Assembly: GCA_022414725.1 (NCBI GenBank)
Contig: CM039462.1
Location: forward strand, 184,366,960-184,430,959
Direction: 5' to 3'
DNA length: 64,000 bases
Origin: Microglena sp. YARC
Taxonomy: Eukaryota; Chlorophyta; Chlorophyceae; Chlamydomonadales; Chlamydomonadaceae
Shown here: one piece after another, positions 9,106-18,100 of the stretch
Layout: each line of letters opens with the position of its first letter
How positions within the stretch are numbered: position 1 is the stretch's first letter
Translations under genes and position numbers: made by a program
Notes under the pieces: model-generated
Seen by the model: the letters and a program-made list of their open reading frames with translations, nothing else
What the model was told of the DNA's origin: nothing
The model's database searches: none

Positions 9106-10399
9106 TGTAAGGAGGTTCACGCCATCTTTCGTGCCACCGCATCCTCCTTGCGTGTAGACGCATAACGAAGTGAGGCCTGACAGCGGTGATATGTCGTCCA
9201 CAAGTGTGTTCGAAATGTCGAGGTGAAGCAACGCAGTGAGTCCGGACAGTGGTGATATGTCGTACACACGTGGGGACGACGACATGTTCAGGTGCACCAA
9301 CGAAGCGAGGCCGGACAGGGGTGATAGGTCGGTCACAAGTGTGTTCGATATGTCCAGGTGAACCAACGCAGTGAGTCCGGACAGCTGTGATATGCCGTCC
9401 ACCATGTTTGTGTACTCCATGTTCAGGTGAGTCCATCAATGAAGTGAGGCCGGACAGAGGTGATATGCATCCCACGTCGTTGTACGATATGTTGAGGTGA
9501 ACCAACGAAGTGAGGCAGGACAGTGGTGATAGGTCGTCCACACGTGTGGACGATATGTTCAGGTGAACCAATGAAGTGAGTCCGGACAGCGGTGATATAT
9601 CGTCCACCATGTGGACGTAATCCATGTTCAGGTGAATCAATGAAGTGAGGCCGGACAGAGGTGATACGTTGCCCACGTCGTTGTACGATATATCCAGATG
9701 AACCAACGAAGTGAGTCCGGACAGTAGTGATATGTCGTCCACACGTGTGGACGACATGTTCAGGTGAACCAACTCAGTGAGACCGGACAGCTGTGATATG
9801 TCGTTTACCATGTGGGTGTACTCCATGTTCAGGTGAATCAATGAAGTGAGGCCGGACAGCGGTGATAGGTCGTCCACACGTGTGGACGATATGTTCAGGT
9901 GAACCAATGAAGTGAGGCCTGACAGCGGTGATACGTCGCCCACGCGTGTGTACGCCATGTCGAGGTGAAGCAACGCAGTGAGTCCGGACAATGGTGATAT
10001 GTCGTACACACGTGGGGACGACGACATGTTCAGGTGCACCAACGAAGCGAGGCCGGACAGGGGTGATAGGTCGGTCACGTAGGTGTAAGATATGTCCAGG
10101 TGAACCAACGAAGTGAGTCCGGACAGAGGTGATATGTCGAGCACGTCTTCCGACCTTTTTTCATAGGATTCGTCTTTCCCCCGATTGATACAGATTTTCA
10201 ACTCTTGGAGCCTGCAAATGCGTGAGACGTTGTCCAAACTGTTATAATGTCTTATTTGAATCCTTGTGACACACCGTAGTGCGACGCTTCTCCACTGTTT
10301 GCTTACGAGAGCCACTTGTTTGAGGTGGCATTCGTTCGAAATCGCATTGGATAGAATGATCTCCAATACATCTTCATTGATTTCGTCAAAGGAACTCAT
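9097..10399 (-). pseudogene. F-box / leucine-rich-repeat protein 3, frameshifted
   Basis: The F-box (MSSFDEINEDVLEIILSNAI) and about ten leucine-rich repeats are open from 10399 to about 9430. Homologous repeats resume in a different frame from 9420 to about 9170 (DISPLSGLTALLHLDISNT and others). The junction near 9428 reads GTGAGTCCATCAATGAAGTG where every other repeat has GTGAATCAATGAAGTG, so an extra four bases cause the shift. Beyond it the first frame gives an artificial His/Arg-rich tail. Role as for the other F-box/LRR proteins. The last part ends against the family B end at 9044. Confidence 0.75.
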
Positions 10400-10491
10400 G
10401 GAAAATTAAATTGATTCGTTTCTGTCACTGAAGAATGAATGGTTGTTTACACTTCATTCGATGACGAGTGGACGAGAAGTCGCCGTGACCC

Positions 10492-10620
10492 TTGAACCCA
10501 ATTTGTTTAAGAACGTGCGCGCACCTCGCGTGCATGAATCAGACTCCCTCACAGCGTGAGGCGTACCTCGCCACCAAGCGAGCTACGCTCGACGAGCTTC
10601 GGTCCAGTACCTGGTTCAGC
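10492..10620 (+). pseudogene. C-terminal fragment of the 39992 gene family
   Basis: It translates as CAHLACMNQTPSQREAYLAT then KRATLDEL, matching CSHLSCMKQTPAKREAYLAT of the 39992-40914 gene. It lies directly beside the duplicated promoter block of the F-box/LRR gene, as does the 7935-8000 relic, so both pieces moved as one unit. Confidence 0.7.
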
Positions 10621-10658
10621 AGACGACGTTTCTCACATGTTCAAATGTCCCTAGCTGT

Positions 10659-10904
10659 ATGCGATGGATTAGGTGGGATTATAGATTGCGGCGTATTACG
10701 TCGCGTCCCAAGGGATTGGTCTCATGGCATAGCTGCGCAAGCCTGGGCGTGGTCGACGAGCAGCGCCAGGCCCTCAGCGCCGGCATTAGGGAGGCCTTCG
10801 AGGCCAGGCGGGACCGGATCCTCGAGTGGTGGCTGAGGCAGCTGCGGGACGGAGAGGAGGACGCAGAGTTCCTTGCCGACCTCGTGCGAGGCGCCAGGTG
10901 GTAG
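10659..10904 (+). CDS. Small charged protein, doubtful
   Basis: A GC-rich open frame whose second half (VDEQRQALSAGIREAFEARR, then DRILEWWLRQLRDGEEDAEF) looks like a genuine amphipathic helical protein and is richer in G+C than its flanks. It overlaps the 3' end of the membrane protein on the other strand, so only one of the two is likely to be coding there. No family recognised. Confidence 0.35.
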   Translation: MRWIRWDYRLRRITSRPKGLVSWHSCASLGVVDEQRQALSAGIREAFEARRDRILEWWLRQLRDGEEDAEFLADLVRGARW

Positions 10905-11676
10905 AGTGCAGACAACGCACAATAAAGATTATGGATAGCGCTACCATGAGCCCGATTCCAACATATAGAATGTTTGAGTTGTTGTACAATTTCGAGCAAC
11001 CCAGAACAACGAACGATATTACGTGTTCGAGAGAGGTCGTTGGGTCCGCGGACTTCCTCATGAGCTCACGGCTAAAATGCGTCCAAGAGTTGTTCAGGTC
11101 GTGTGTGAACTTGATGCACGATTGAGGCGATGTGGGGTGGATGCAAAGGAAGTGCAGTTTCAGCAGGATACGTATTTTCCCGGGAGGGATGTATCCTTTG
11201 ACGCAATGATAATCATTGTTGTAATCGACCCCATTGAAGTCCAGAGTTGAGAGGACGCTCTTGTTTGACTCGATTGTTGTGTATGTTGTGGTGTTTTCGT
11301 TCAGTGCAAGGATGATGCGTATAAATACATTGCCACATTGAGGGACGTATTTGAACGGCGCATCGTAATGGCAGTCACTGAGGACAACATCACTGTTGCG
11401 CCTCTTCATCGGATCAACGCTCAAGTATACTTCGTCGCTATTCTTTTCCGGGACGATACGGTAGCCTGGATAAGATTCCTGTATCTTGTCAATAATGACT
11501 GGCGCATCCCGCAATGCTTTTATGGAATTGCGCACATGCAAGGATGCGTCAATGGTGTCAATCCAGAAATGGACAGACGTCACATTTTCGTCGTTATATC
11601 TTATTGACTTAAAATACGAGGTGATATTTTGGGCATGGTTTGCGTATGCGTACGTTGGCAGCTTACCTTCAATCAT
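10786..11676 (-). CDS. Membrane-anchored protein of unknown function
   Basis: An open frame from MIEGKLPTYAYANHAQNITS. Residues about 100-190 hold a compact domain (FKYVPQCGNVFIRIILALNE and later VKGYIPPGKIRILLKLHFLC) that looks like a conserved beta-rich domain with a YIPPGK-like loop. Residues about 235-258 (ILYVGIGLMVALSIIFIVRC) form one transmembrane helix, giving a C-terminally anchored protein. After the helix the frame runs into GC-rich sequence coding an Arg/Pro/Ala-rich tail, probably past the original stop. I cannot name the family. Confidence 0.6.
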   Translation of the reverse strand: MIEGKLPTYAYANHAQNITSYFKSIRYNDENVTSVHFWIDTIDASLHVRNSIKALRDAPVIIDKIQESYPGYRIVPEKNSDEVYLSVDPMKRRNSDVVLSDCHYDAPFKYVPQCGNVFIRIILALNENTTTYTTIESNKSVLSTLDFNGVDYNNDYHCVKGYIPPGKIRILLKLHFLCIHPTSPQSCIKFTHDLNNSWTHFSRELMRKSADPTTSLEHVISFVVLGCSKLYNNSNILYVGIGLMVALSIIFIVRCLHSTTWRLARGRQGTLRPPLRPAAASATTRGSGPAWPRRPP

Positions 11677-11706
11677 GTTTATTCATCGGATACATAAAAA
11701 CATACG

Positions 11707-12426
11707 TACAGTCGGAGACGCAATTTGTGGGACACCCTACCGGTGATCCTTGAACCCAATGGGTAGATCAGCTAAAGGCGAGCACATATTTTTGCCCTTC
11801 ATCTCTGTATTTCAGCTGGCCCAAAGGATAACAATGCAAGCTGCTGACAAACCCAGGTGGGTCGGTCGGTTTAGCGCTCACACTCGCCTCTCTGGAAACT
11901 GGGGTTTTAGGGGGAGGCGAGGGAACACAGAATACATCCGGTTGCTCCACGTTGTCAGAAGCAGAAGAAGGTTCTTAGCAGCGTTCACGTCTAGGTTCCA
12001 GGTTGCACTATAGCCACATTGGATGCGCTTTTGACACTGTTGCGACAGTGCAGTACTTTGTGGACCTTGACGTTATTCACCACCATCTTCTGCTTCTCAA
12101 ACGTTTTAGCCCCTTCTCCTTTGTCTGACACTACTTCTTTTTCTCATGGTGATATAATATTGCACCCACGTTTCTTTATACCCATAATAAATGTACGTCA
12201 ACTTTTCAGAATCCCCAAAATAAAAGGTGTCCCACAATCAAATGTCCCTAAATGGGCGTTCCTGCATTCCGGCGGATTTTTAATGGTTGCGAAACATGGT
12301 CTGGAGCGGATTTGTGATTCCTCGGTGCTGATATCTTAAGCTAGCGAGTCGGTCCGGATGCTCTAAATTCTGAGTAAAAATTTCAAAAAATCCGCCGGGA
12401 GGAAGGAACACCCATTCCTAGCTGTA
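11707..12426. mobile_element. Family C element with nested MITE A
   Basis: It opens TACAGTCGGAGACGCAATTT followed by GTGGGACACC and closes with GGTGTCCCACAATCAAATGT ... CTAGCTGTA, an imperfect inverted repeat of about 30 bp with TA at both tips. The right end is split by a family A MITE at 12251-12416. No transposase frame is visible. Two further copies are at 56248-56815 and, inverted, about 60035-60500. The unbroken right end at 56790-56813 proves the nesting. Confidence 0.75.
12251..12416. mobile_element. MITE family A, complete, inserted in family C
   Basis: 166 bp from AATGGGCGTTCCTGC to AACACCCATT with inverted ends. It is flanked by the direct repeat CCTA; removing the element and one CCTA restores ATGTCCCTAGCTGTATG exactly as found in the copy near 56800. 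Confidence 0.9.
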
Positions 12427-12731
12427 TGTAGGAATCTGAGTTTATGGCAGTGCGAGGAATTTCCCTTGCATCCGTCAACCCACTATTAGGAACCTCTTCA
12501 GATTTGGCATAAAAGGATGTTGCACTTTGTCAGCATGTGAATACATACAATATTAAAGAAGAGTTACAATAATCGTGCAACAAAAACACGCCAATTTACC
12601 TAAGAGCCTTGTCTGGGCTTAAGAATCCCCAAAATACAAGGTGTTGGTATAAGTAGTGATATTTCACCGACGCCTTAAAGCTCCCACTTATTTTACAGCG
12701 TAAACATATATTATTCTTTGCATCGATCGCC
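12427..12731. other. AT-rich intergenic region
   Basis: Probable 5' region of the HicB-like gene; no repeats or genes recognised. Confidence 0.4.
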
Positions 12732-13148
12732 ATGATTACCAGATTTTTTGAGTACGATGATTCGTACGAATTCTTTGGTGTGCACAACAAGTGCACAAGG
12801 GACGGTTTTGAATTCCACGAGGTATGGGTGCCCGGATTGTCATCCGTCATTGGTGGTGGGGAGACATTGGATGAAGCGATTGCAGCAGCTGCAGTGATGC
12901 TGACGATCATTCTTACAGGGATGCAATCCAATGGAGAGGTCATACCGGGACCGATGAGCCAGGTATCGGTAAAACAACGTGGTTTGATGGAGGAGAAAAT
13001 GCAGATGGACGGGTTCGATTCTAAGTTTTGTAACGTTGTAACAATCAAGTCTGTGCCACCGGGTTGTGTGCCACAGTTGTCAGAGCAGGAACTGGTAAAT
13101 CTTGAGGATGAGGCCAGGGAAATTTGGGCCACTCTGTCGACTGACTGA
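12732..13148 (+). CDS. HicB-like (partial RNase H-fold antitoxin-type) protein
   Basis: 138 residues starting MITRFFEYDDSYEFFGVHNK. Residues about 25-75 have the HicB pattern: FHEVWVPGLSSVIGGGETLD then EAIAAAAVMLTIIL and GEVIPGP, matching the bacterial consensus of a P-x-L strand, G-x-T-x-EEA helix and IPxP loop. In bacteria HicB neutralises the HicA mRNA interferase and often binds DNA. No HicA-like frame is adjacent, and the C-terminal 60 residues are not a recognised DNA-binding domain, so the role here is open. A paralogue is at 46953-47310. The gene converges on the JmjC gene with a 73-bp gap. Confidence 0.65.
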   Translation: MITRFFEYDDSYEFFGVHNKCTRDGFEFHEVWVPGLSSVIGGGETLDEAIAAAAVMLTIILTGMQSNGEVIPGPMSQVSVKQRGLMEEKMQMDGFDSKFCNVVTIKSVPPGCVPQLSEQELVNLEDEAREIWATLSTD

Positions 13149-13221
13149 TAGGAGTGTGATACTGGTAAATACACGAGCATAAACCCAACATATAAATACA
13201 CGAGAATAAACCCAACATATT

Positions 13222-14842
13222 TTATGTTGCTTGTGTCAACGAATCGGGTACATGACCCTTCGTCATCATATCAACATTATCTTTGATAACTGCATCCAGT
13301 GTGACGTAATCTTCTGGGCATCTATCCTGGAAAAAACCAGATCCAAATATTTTTCTGTAATATGCATATAAAGGAAATTCTTCCAATCTTTCGAAATCAA
13401 AAGCTAGCTTCCAATTTGGTAAAACATTCACAACACTGTGAATCCATCCTGGAGCCACATGAACTACCTGTCCATGGCTTTGGGAAACAATTCGGACCAA
13501 GTTGGGGACTTGGCGATGTAATTGAAACATTTCATCCGCTGACAACAAGGGAAAGTCAGTTTTTAGTCTAATAGCTTCCTCAAACTTGTCTCTGACTACC
13601 TTCACACAATTGCCAGACTGCACAAAAGCAATAAATTCTTCAAATTCCCAAGGGGGGATAAAAAGCCAATATGCTAATGGACCAGTCACACCTGGGGTCA
13701 ATGAGAAAGCAACATTAAGTCCCCGGGTAATATCCCAATGTAAACCAGTTCCATCTCCTCCTTGCGTTGACAGAAAAAACATCGTTTTCATACGTATGTT
13801 ATGGTCAGGGCGGATATTTACTGCAGCAGCGTCCATAAATAGAGCCTTCGCTATACTATCTAGCTGATTGTTGTGCAATAAATCCAATGTGGTTTGGAAG
13901 TATACACGTGCGATGAAAAACTCAGTATTTTGGACAGTCAATTTAGTGACACGAGGCATATTAATTCTTATTTTCTCGGAAAGCATGTTAAACTTCTCTT
14001 CAGAATCGAAGGAGTCGTGAATGATTCTGAACAGCTCGGATGCTGTGGGTAATACCTCCCACGATGTGGAGACAATAGTGGGAGCGTATCTGTGCATATC
14101 AATCGTAATTGCCGCATTAGAAACTAACTCCAACACCTTCCTAGCTACAGCGGAGATGTCCTTATCCAGAAATATAGTCATGTGAGGACCCAACATTCTC
14201 ATATCCCAACATAATGGGCACACAAGATGGTTCTCATTGGCGTACGTCAGAATTTCGGTTTTAATTCTGCAATACATACAGCCTGCACTTGAATCGGAAT
14301 TGGACGCCTTCACGCGAGCGTCTCGGATGTCAGTCTGCAAAAAAAAGGATACATTAAATAAGATAAATCGAAGGAGAGTAAATTAATTTTGACAATACAC
14401 AGGTGCTTGACATGACAGTAACATTACAATCAAGGACAACCTATGAATTTGACAAAGGCACAACCCTGTTTGAAGACACATCTCACTGCACCAGTCATCC
14501 TACAAGTAGGTCTGACAATTGCCAATGAATTCGTCAATTCATACATAAGTTTATGCCAAGGCATCATCCATTAATTGATTCAGTATGTGACCATACACAA
14601 GTGCTTGACATGACAGTAATAAAGTACAATCAAGAGAAACCTATGAATTAAACAAAGTACGTCACAAAAGTCAAACTCACTAGGGGTTGCTTGAAGAAAT
14701 CAGCTTCTGGGTTGAATGTAGCGTGCAGGATTCCTTTGGTGTTAACCTCAATGAAGGCTGCTCCCATGAGAATTGAGATGGTCATTATGCACATCAACAA
14801 CTCTCCTCTTCGTGTGGACTTCAGAATGGACTTCACAGTCAT
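13222..14842 (-). CDS. JmjC-domain Fe(II)/2-oxoglutarate oxygenase, two exons
   Basis: Exon 1 (14842-14681) codes MTVKSILKSTRRGELL and a hydrophobic anchor (MCIMTISILMGAAFI). Its end CCCCTA is followed by GTGAGT. Exon 2 (14334-13222) follows an acceptor CCTTTTTTTTGCAG; both junctions are phase 0, giving about 424 residues. Exon 2 has CMYC...CPLC cysteine pairs, then a JmjC fold: GLHWDIT (HxD iron ligands), FIPPWEF, and VAPGWIHSVVNVLPNWKLAF (distal His). Such enzymes hydroxylate or demethylate proteins, histones included. The N-terminal anchor would place the domain in the secretory lumen unless an internal start is used, which is unusual for a chromatin enzyme. A degraded copy of exon 1, with its donor, lies at 57025-57125. 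Confidence 0.75.
14335..14680 (-). other. Spliceosomal intron of the JmjC gene
   Basis: 346 bp, GTGAGT donor and TTTTTTTTGCAG acceptor on the minus strand. It holds one full and one partial unit of the 197-bp family D repeat, in the same orientation relative to transcription as the nine units in the chromodomain-gene intron. Confidence 0.75.
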
Positions 14843-14948
14843 CCCTGTGCAATGGGGTTCCATGGGGAATGCAGTGTGTGGACAACGAGATTCAATTTAT
14901 TGTGATAACACGTGGCATCTGAATTATGGTCAACCGCTGGCATTAAAA

Positions 14949-15032
14949 CCTCTTGGGAGTCACTGAGGACTTCGCATCGTTCCAGGTAAATAAACTTGGA
15001 ACGATGCGAAGTCCTCAGTGACTCCCAAGAGG
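14949..15032. repeat. Near-perfect palindrome, 36-bp arms, 12-base spacer
   Basis: The arm CCTCTTGGGAGTCACTGAGG (continuing to 14984) is repeated as its exact reverse complement at 14997-15032. It could be a cruciform-forming site or a fold-back junction left by rearrangement. Reverse-transcriptase coding begins immediately after the right arm. Confidence 0.9.
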
Positions 15033-15258
15033 GATTCAGACTGAACAGAAGCACCCATAGACAGCTCACCCACCTCATACATGACATCGAGGATGCGGCC
15101 CACTCAAGAATAGACCTGTTTGCTTCATACTCTCATCTGCCTGTAATACGGTGGACAATGACAAGCTGCTCCAAACTATGTATGACCTTGGGATCACCGT
15201 AGATGTCATTGAAACAGTGAAAGGAATTTATAAGGGGGCTACTACAGTCGGCGGGACA
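15030..15258 (+). pseudogene. LINE-type reverse transcriptase fragment
   Basis: The first frame reads GFRLNRSTHRQLTHLIHDIE then DAAHSRIDLFASY, the GFR.xRST..QL....IEDA block of non-LTR retrotransposon reverse transcriptases. A frame shift near 15145 moves to TVDNDKLLQTMYDLGITVDV then IETVKGIYKGATT, the next conserved block. Neither the catalytic YxDD nor any other part is present. The 3' end is cut by a family B terminus that supplies the stop. Confidence 0.7.
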
Positions 15259-15272
15259 GTAAAATGAAACAT
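15243..15272. mobile_element. Family B element end
   Basis: TACAGTCGGCGGGACAGTAA followed by AATGAAACAT; it truncates the LINE fragment. Confidence 0.75.
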
Positions 15273-15547
15273 CCCAACAAACGGTGGCAAACACAAAACA
15301 ACTACACATACATGGTCGCACAGCCAAGTGCTAGTACATACACACACATCAGGCAAACATGAACACACTCAGCCAATCAAGTATGCACACAGAAACAATG
15401 TGCTATCCATGTAATGCCACACAGCAATGTGCTAGTACAGACATACACATCTGGCTATCCATGCACAACAAGACAACCCAATGCAAACATGAACACATTC
15501 TAATATACACGCACGCATGCACAAAAAATATTGCCATCCTTACACTT

Positions 15548-15709
15548 AATGGGCGTTCCTGCCTCCCGGCCGATTTTTTAAAATTTTTAATCAGGATCTT
15601 GAACGACTCGCTAGCTTCATAAGAGACATAAGCACCAAGGAATCACAAATTCGCTCCATACCATGTTTCGCAACAATTCAAAATCGGCCGGGAGGCAGGA
15701 ACGCTCATT
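15548..15709. mobile_element. MITE family A, complete
   Basis: 162 bp with both inverted ends, lying in reverse internal orientation relative to most copies. Flanks ACTT and ATTT agree at three of four bases, a slightly decayed target duplication. Confidence 0.8.
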
Positions 15710-16074
15710 ATTTCCACACTTCACTGTCCATTCCCACACACACATCTGGATGTCCATGCACTACAAGATGACCCCATGCAAACACAAACACACTCAAAAA
15801 CAAGGATATGCAAGCACAATACAAATTAATATCCATTCACTTCCACACAGAACTCTGCACACACACACACACATCTGGCTACTAATAAATCATTTTTTTG
15901 AATTTTTTATGAGTCGGCTGGGCGTTTCCATTGCGTGCGTAGGATTTAACACATAGTCTTGACAGCCTGGACACGTGGCAACTGAATTATGGTCAACCGC
16001 TGGCATTAAAACCTCAAACGGTGGCACACACAAAACAACTGGCTACACATACATGGTCGTACATACAAACACAT

Positions 16075-16355
16075 CAGGCAAACTAGTACACAAACACATC
16101 AGGCAAACATAGTACACACACACATCAGGCAAACATAGTACACACACACATCAGGCAGGCATAGTACACACACACATCAGGCAGGCATAGTACACACACA
16201 CATCAGGCAGGCATAGTACACACACATCAGGCAGGCATAGTACACACACACATCAGGCAGGCATAGTACACACACATCAGGCAGGCATAGTACACACACA
16301 TCAGGCAGGCATAGTACACACACATCAGGCAGGCATAGTACACACACATCAGGCA
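16075..16355. repeat. Tandem repeat, about 22-26 bp unit
   Basis: About a dozen copies of ACACATCAGGCAGGCATAGT with small length changes. Reads in all frames are cysteine-rich nonsense, so it is non-coding. Confidence 0.85.
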
Positions 16356-16507
16356 AACATGAACACACTCAGCCAATCAAGCATGCACACACTCAGCCAA
16401 TCAAGCATGCACACAGAAACAATTTGCTATCCATATACTAGCACATTGCTGTGTCTCGGGTACATGCATACACATCTGGCTATCCATGCACTACAAGATA
16501 ACCCCAT

Positions 16508-16662
16508 AATGCCTCCCGGCCGATTTTGACTGGCTGCGAAACATGGCATGGAGCGGAACTGTGATTCCATGGTTCTGATGTCTCAAGCTTGGAGTCGTTC
16601 AGGAGGCTCTAATGCAATATTAGAAATTTAAAAAAATCGGCAAGGAGACAGGAACGCCCATT
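16508..16662. mobile_element. MITE family A, left end trimmed
   Basis: The left terminus lacks about ten bases (AATGCCTCCCGGCC) but the right end is whole. A 4-bp direct repeat CCAT flanks it at 16504-16507 and 16663-16666. Confidence 0.85.
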
Positions 16663-16909
16663 CCATGCAAACATGAACACACTCAAATACACACACTCGC
16701 GAAAATACACACGCTCGCAAAAATAAATTGCCATCCTTAAACTTCCACAATTCACTGTGTATTCCCCACACACATCTGAATGTCCATGCACAACAAGATG
16801 ACCCCATGCAAACACAAACACTCAAATACACGGATATGCAAGCAGAATACAAATTAATATCCATGCACTTCCACACAGAACTGTGCACACACACTTCTGG
16901 CTCACTCAC

Positions 16910-17102
16910 CAAGATTGGATGTGTCTTTTTTAAAAGCATCACCCCCCCCACTTCCTTCAACTACCAAGGCTGATCCGAACAATGAAGGACTACGCATTGA
17001 CTCGGAGGCTGAAGCCTTTAGCTTTGCAGCTTTCCTCACACCTCTTAGGGACTTATTCGAGGGTCCCTTAGTATTCTGGGCTACCTGGGTTGACTTGGGC
17101 AT
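16910..17102 (-). CDS. Putative coding exon of an unidentified gene (segment copy 1)
   Basis: On the minus strand an acceptor-like CGTAACACAG precedes MPKSTQVAQNTKGPSNKSLR, a Lys/Ser-rich stretch running to TSNL and a GTGAGTGAGCC donor. I do not recognise the product. The same acceptor and exon start recur at 27676 (GAAACATACCCAAGTCATCC) and in noisy form near 57780, each time just downstream of a 106-bp repeat array, so this is one gene segment copied three times. The next exon is not identified; candidates downstream on this strand include the JmjC gene. Confidence 0.4.
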
Positions 17103-17149
17103 GTTTCCTGTGTTACGAAACAATGGAGCATAAAATCAGTCTGGGAGGA

Positions 17150-17859
17150 AGACAGTGCAGCAACAGCATTTTACTATCCAGTAATATAGATCCTACAAGC
17201 TCAACTCGATCTAGCATCCTATCAGTTATCGAACAGTCGCGACAGTGTAGGCAGGCATTGCAGCAGCAGCATCTAACAACTATAAAGTAAGCTAGATCCG
17301 ACCAGCTCGACTCGATCTAGTATCCTATCAGTTATCGAACAGTCGCGACAGTGCAGGCAGGCATTGCAGCAGCAGCATCTAACAACTATAAAGTAAGCAA
17401 TATCCGACCAGCTCGACTCGATATAGCATCCTATCAGTTATCGAACAGTCGCGACAGTGCAGGCAGGCATTGCTGCAGCAGCATCAGCAGCAGCAGCATC
17501 TAACAACTATCCTGTAAGCTATATCCGACCAGCTCGACTCGATATAGCATCCTGTCAGTTATCGAACAGTCGCGACAGTGCAGGCAGGCATTGCAGAAGC
17601 AGCATCTAACAACTATAAAGTAAGCTATATCCGACCAGCTCGACTCGATCTAGTATCCTATCAGTTATCGAACAGTCGCGACAGTGCAGGCAGGCATTGC
17701 TGCAGCAGCATCTAACAACTATACTGTAAGCTATATCCGACCAGCTCGAATCGATCTAGCATCCTGTCAGTTATCGAACAGTCGCGACAGTGCAGGCAGG
17801 CATTACAGCAGCAGCAGCATCTAACAACTATACTGTAAGCGAGATCCGACCAAATTCAC
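17150..17859 (-). repeat. 106-bp tandem array, copy 1 (intron-like)
   Basis: About six and a half units containing ATCGAACAGTCGCGACAGTG and GCAGCAGCAGCATCTAACAA. It lies between a GTGAAT donor at 17859 and the acceptor at 17108 on the minus strand, so it is probably an intron made of satellite. Confidence 0.8.
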
Positions 17860-18100
17860 CTGGTTGATCGAACAAACACGATTGAGCGAGCGAGCAAGCA
17901 GTTCCTGAGCAATGCGAGCAAGCAGTCCCTGAGCAATGCGAGAAAGCACTTCCTGAGCGACGCGAGCAAGCACTTCCTGAGCGATGCGAGCAAGCACTTC
18001 CTGGGCGATGCGAGCAAGCACTTCCTGAGCGATGCGAGCAAGCACTTCCTGAGCAATGCAATTCAAATTAGCGAACAGGCGATGCAACTCGTCGAGAAAT
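17860..18100 (-). CDS. Exon coding IAQEVLAR octapeptide repeats (copy 1)
   Basis: On the minus strand, after an acceptor-like AGCTTCCAG, the frame reads FLDELHRLFANLNC then seven to eight IAQEVLAR/IAQELLAR units (24-bp period) and ends SLNRVCSINQ at an AACCAG/GTGAAT donor. The octapeptide would form an amphipathic helix. The second copy (26571) carries only three to four units, so repeat number varies between copies. Function unknown, and the true 5' end is not resolved: a very short candidate intron (GTGAGGTG to TTCCAG) lies just upstream. Confidence 0.45.

Larger units (their letters stand above)
15273..16900. other. AC-rich, repeat-filled non-coding stretch
   Basis: Dominated by CACACA-type sequence and recurring phrases such as ATCTGGCTATCCATGCAC and CAATCAAGCATGCACACA. 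It contains two family A MITEs and a 22-bp tandem array. On the minus strand it follows the GTGAGT donor at 16909, so part of it may be a long intron. No credible gene seen. Confidence 0.55.

Noticed and set aside
12732..13148. A complete HicAB toxin-antitoxin system
   Set aside because: No HicA-like partner frame lies on either side of this gene or of its paralogue.
12596..13201. 201-codon minus-strand frame opposite the HicB-like gene
   Set aside because: The plus strand has the HicB pattern; the minus frame shows no domain features.
17150..17860. CRISPR-like look of the regularly spaced 106-bp array (also 26736, 27765, 19925)
   Set aside because: Units are contiguous tandem repeats without unique spacers, and the setting is eukaryotic with splice sites; no cas genes.
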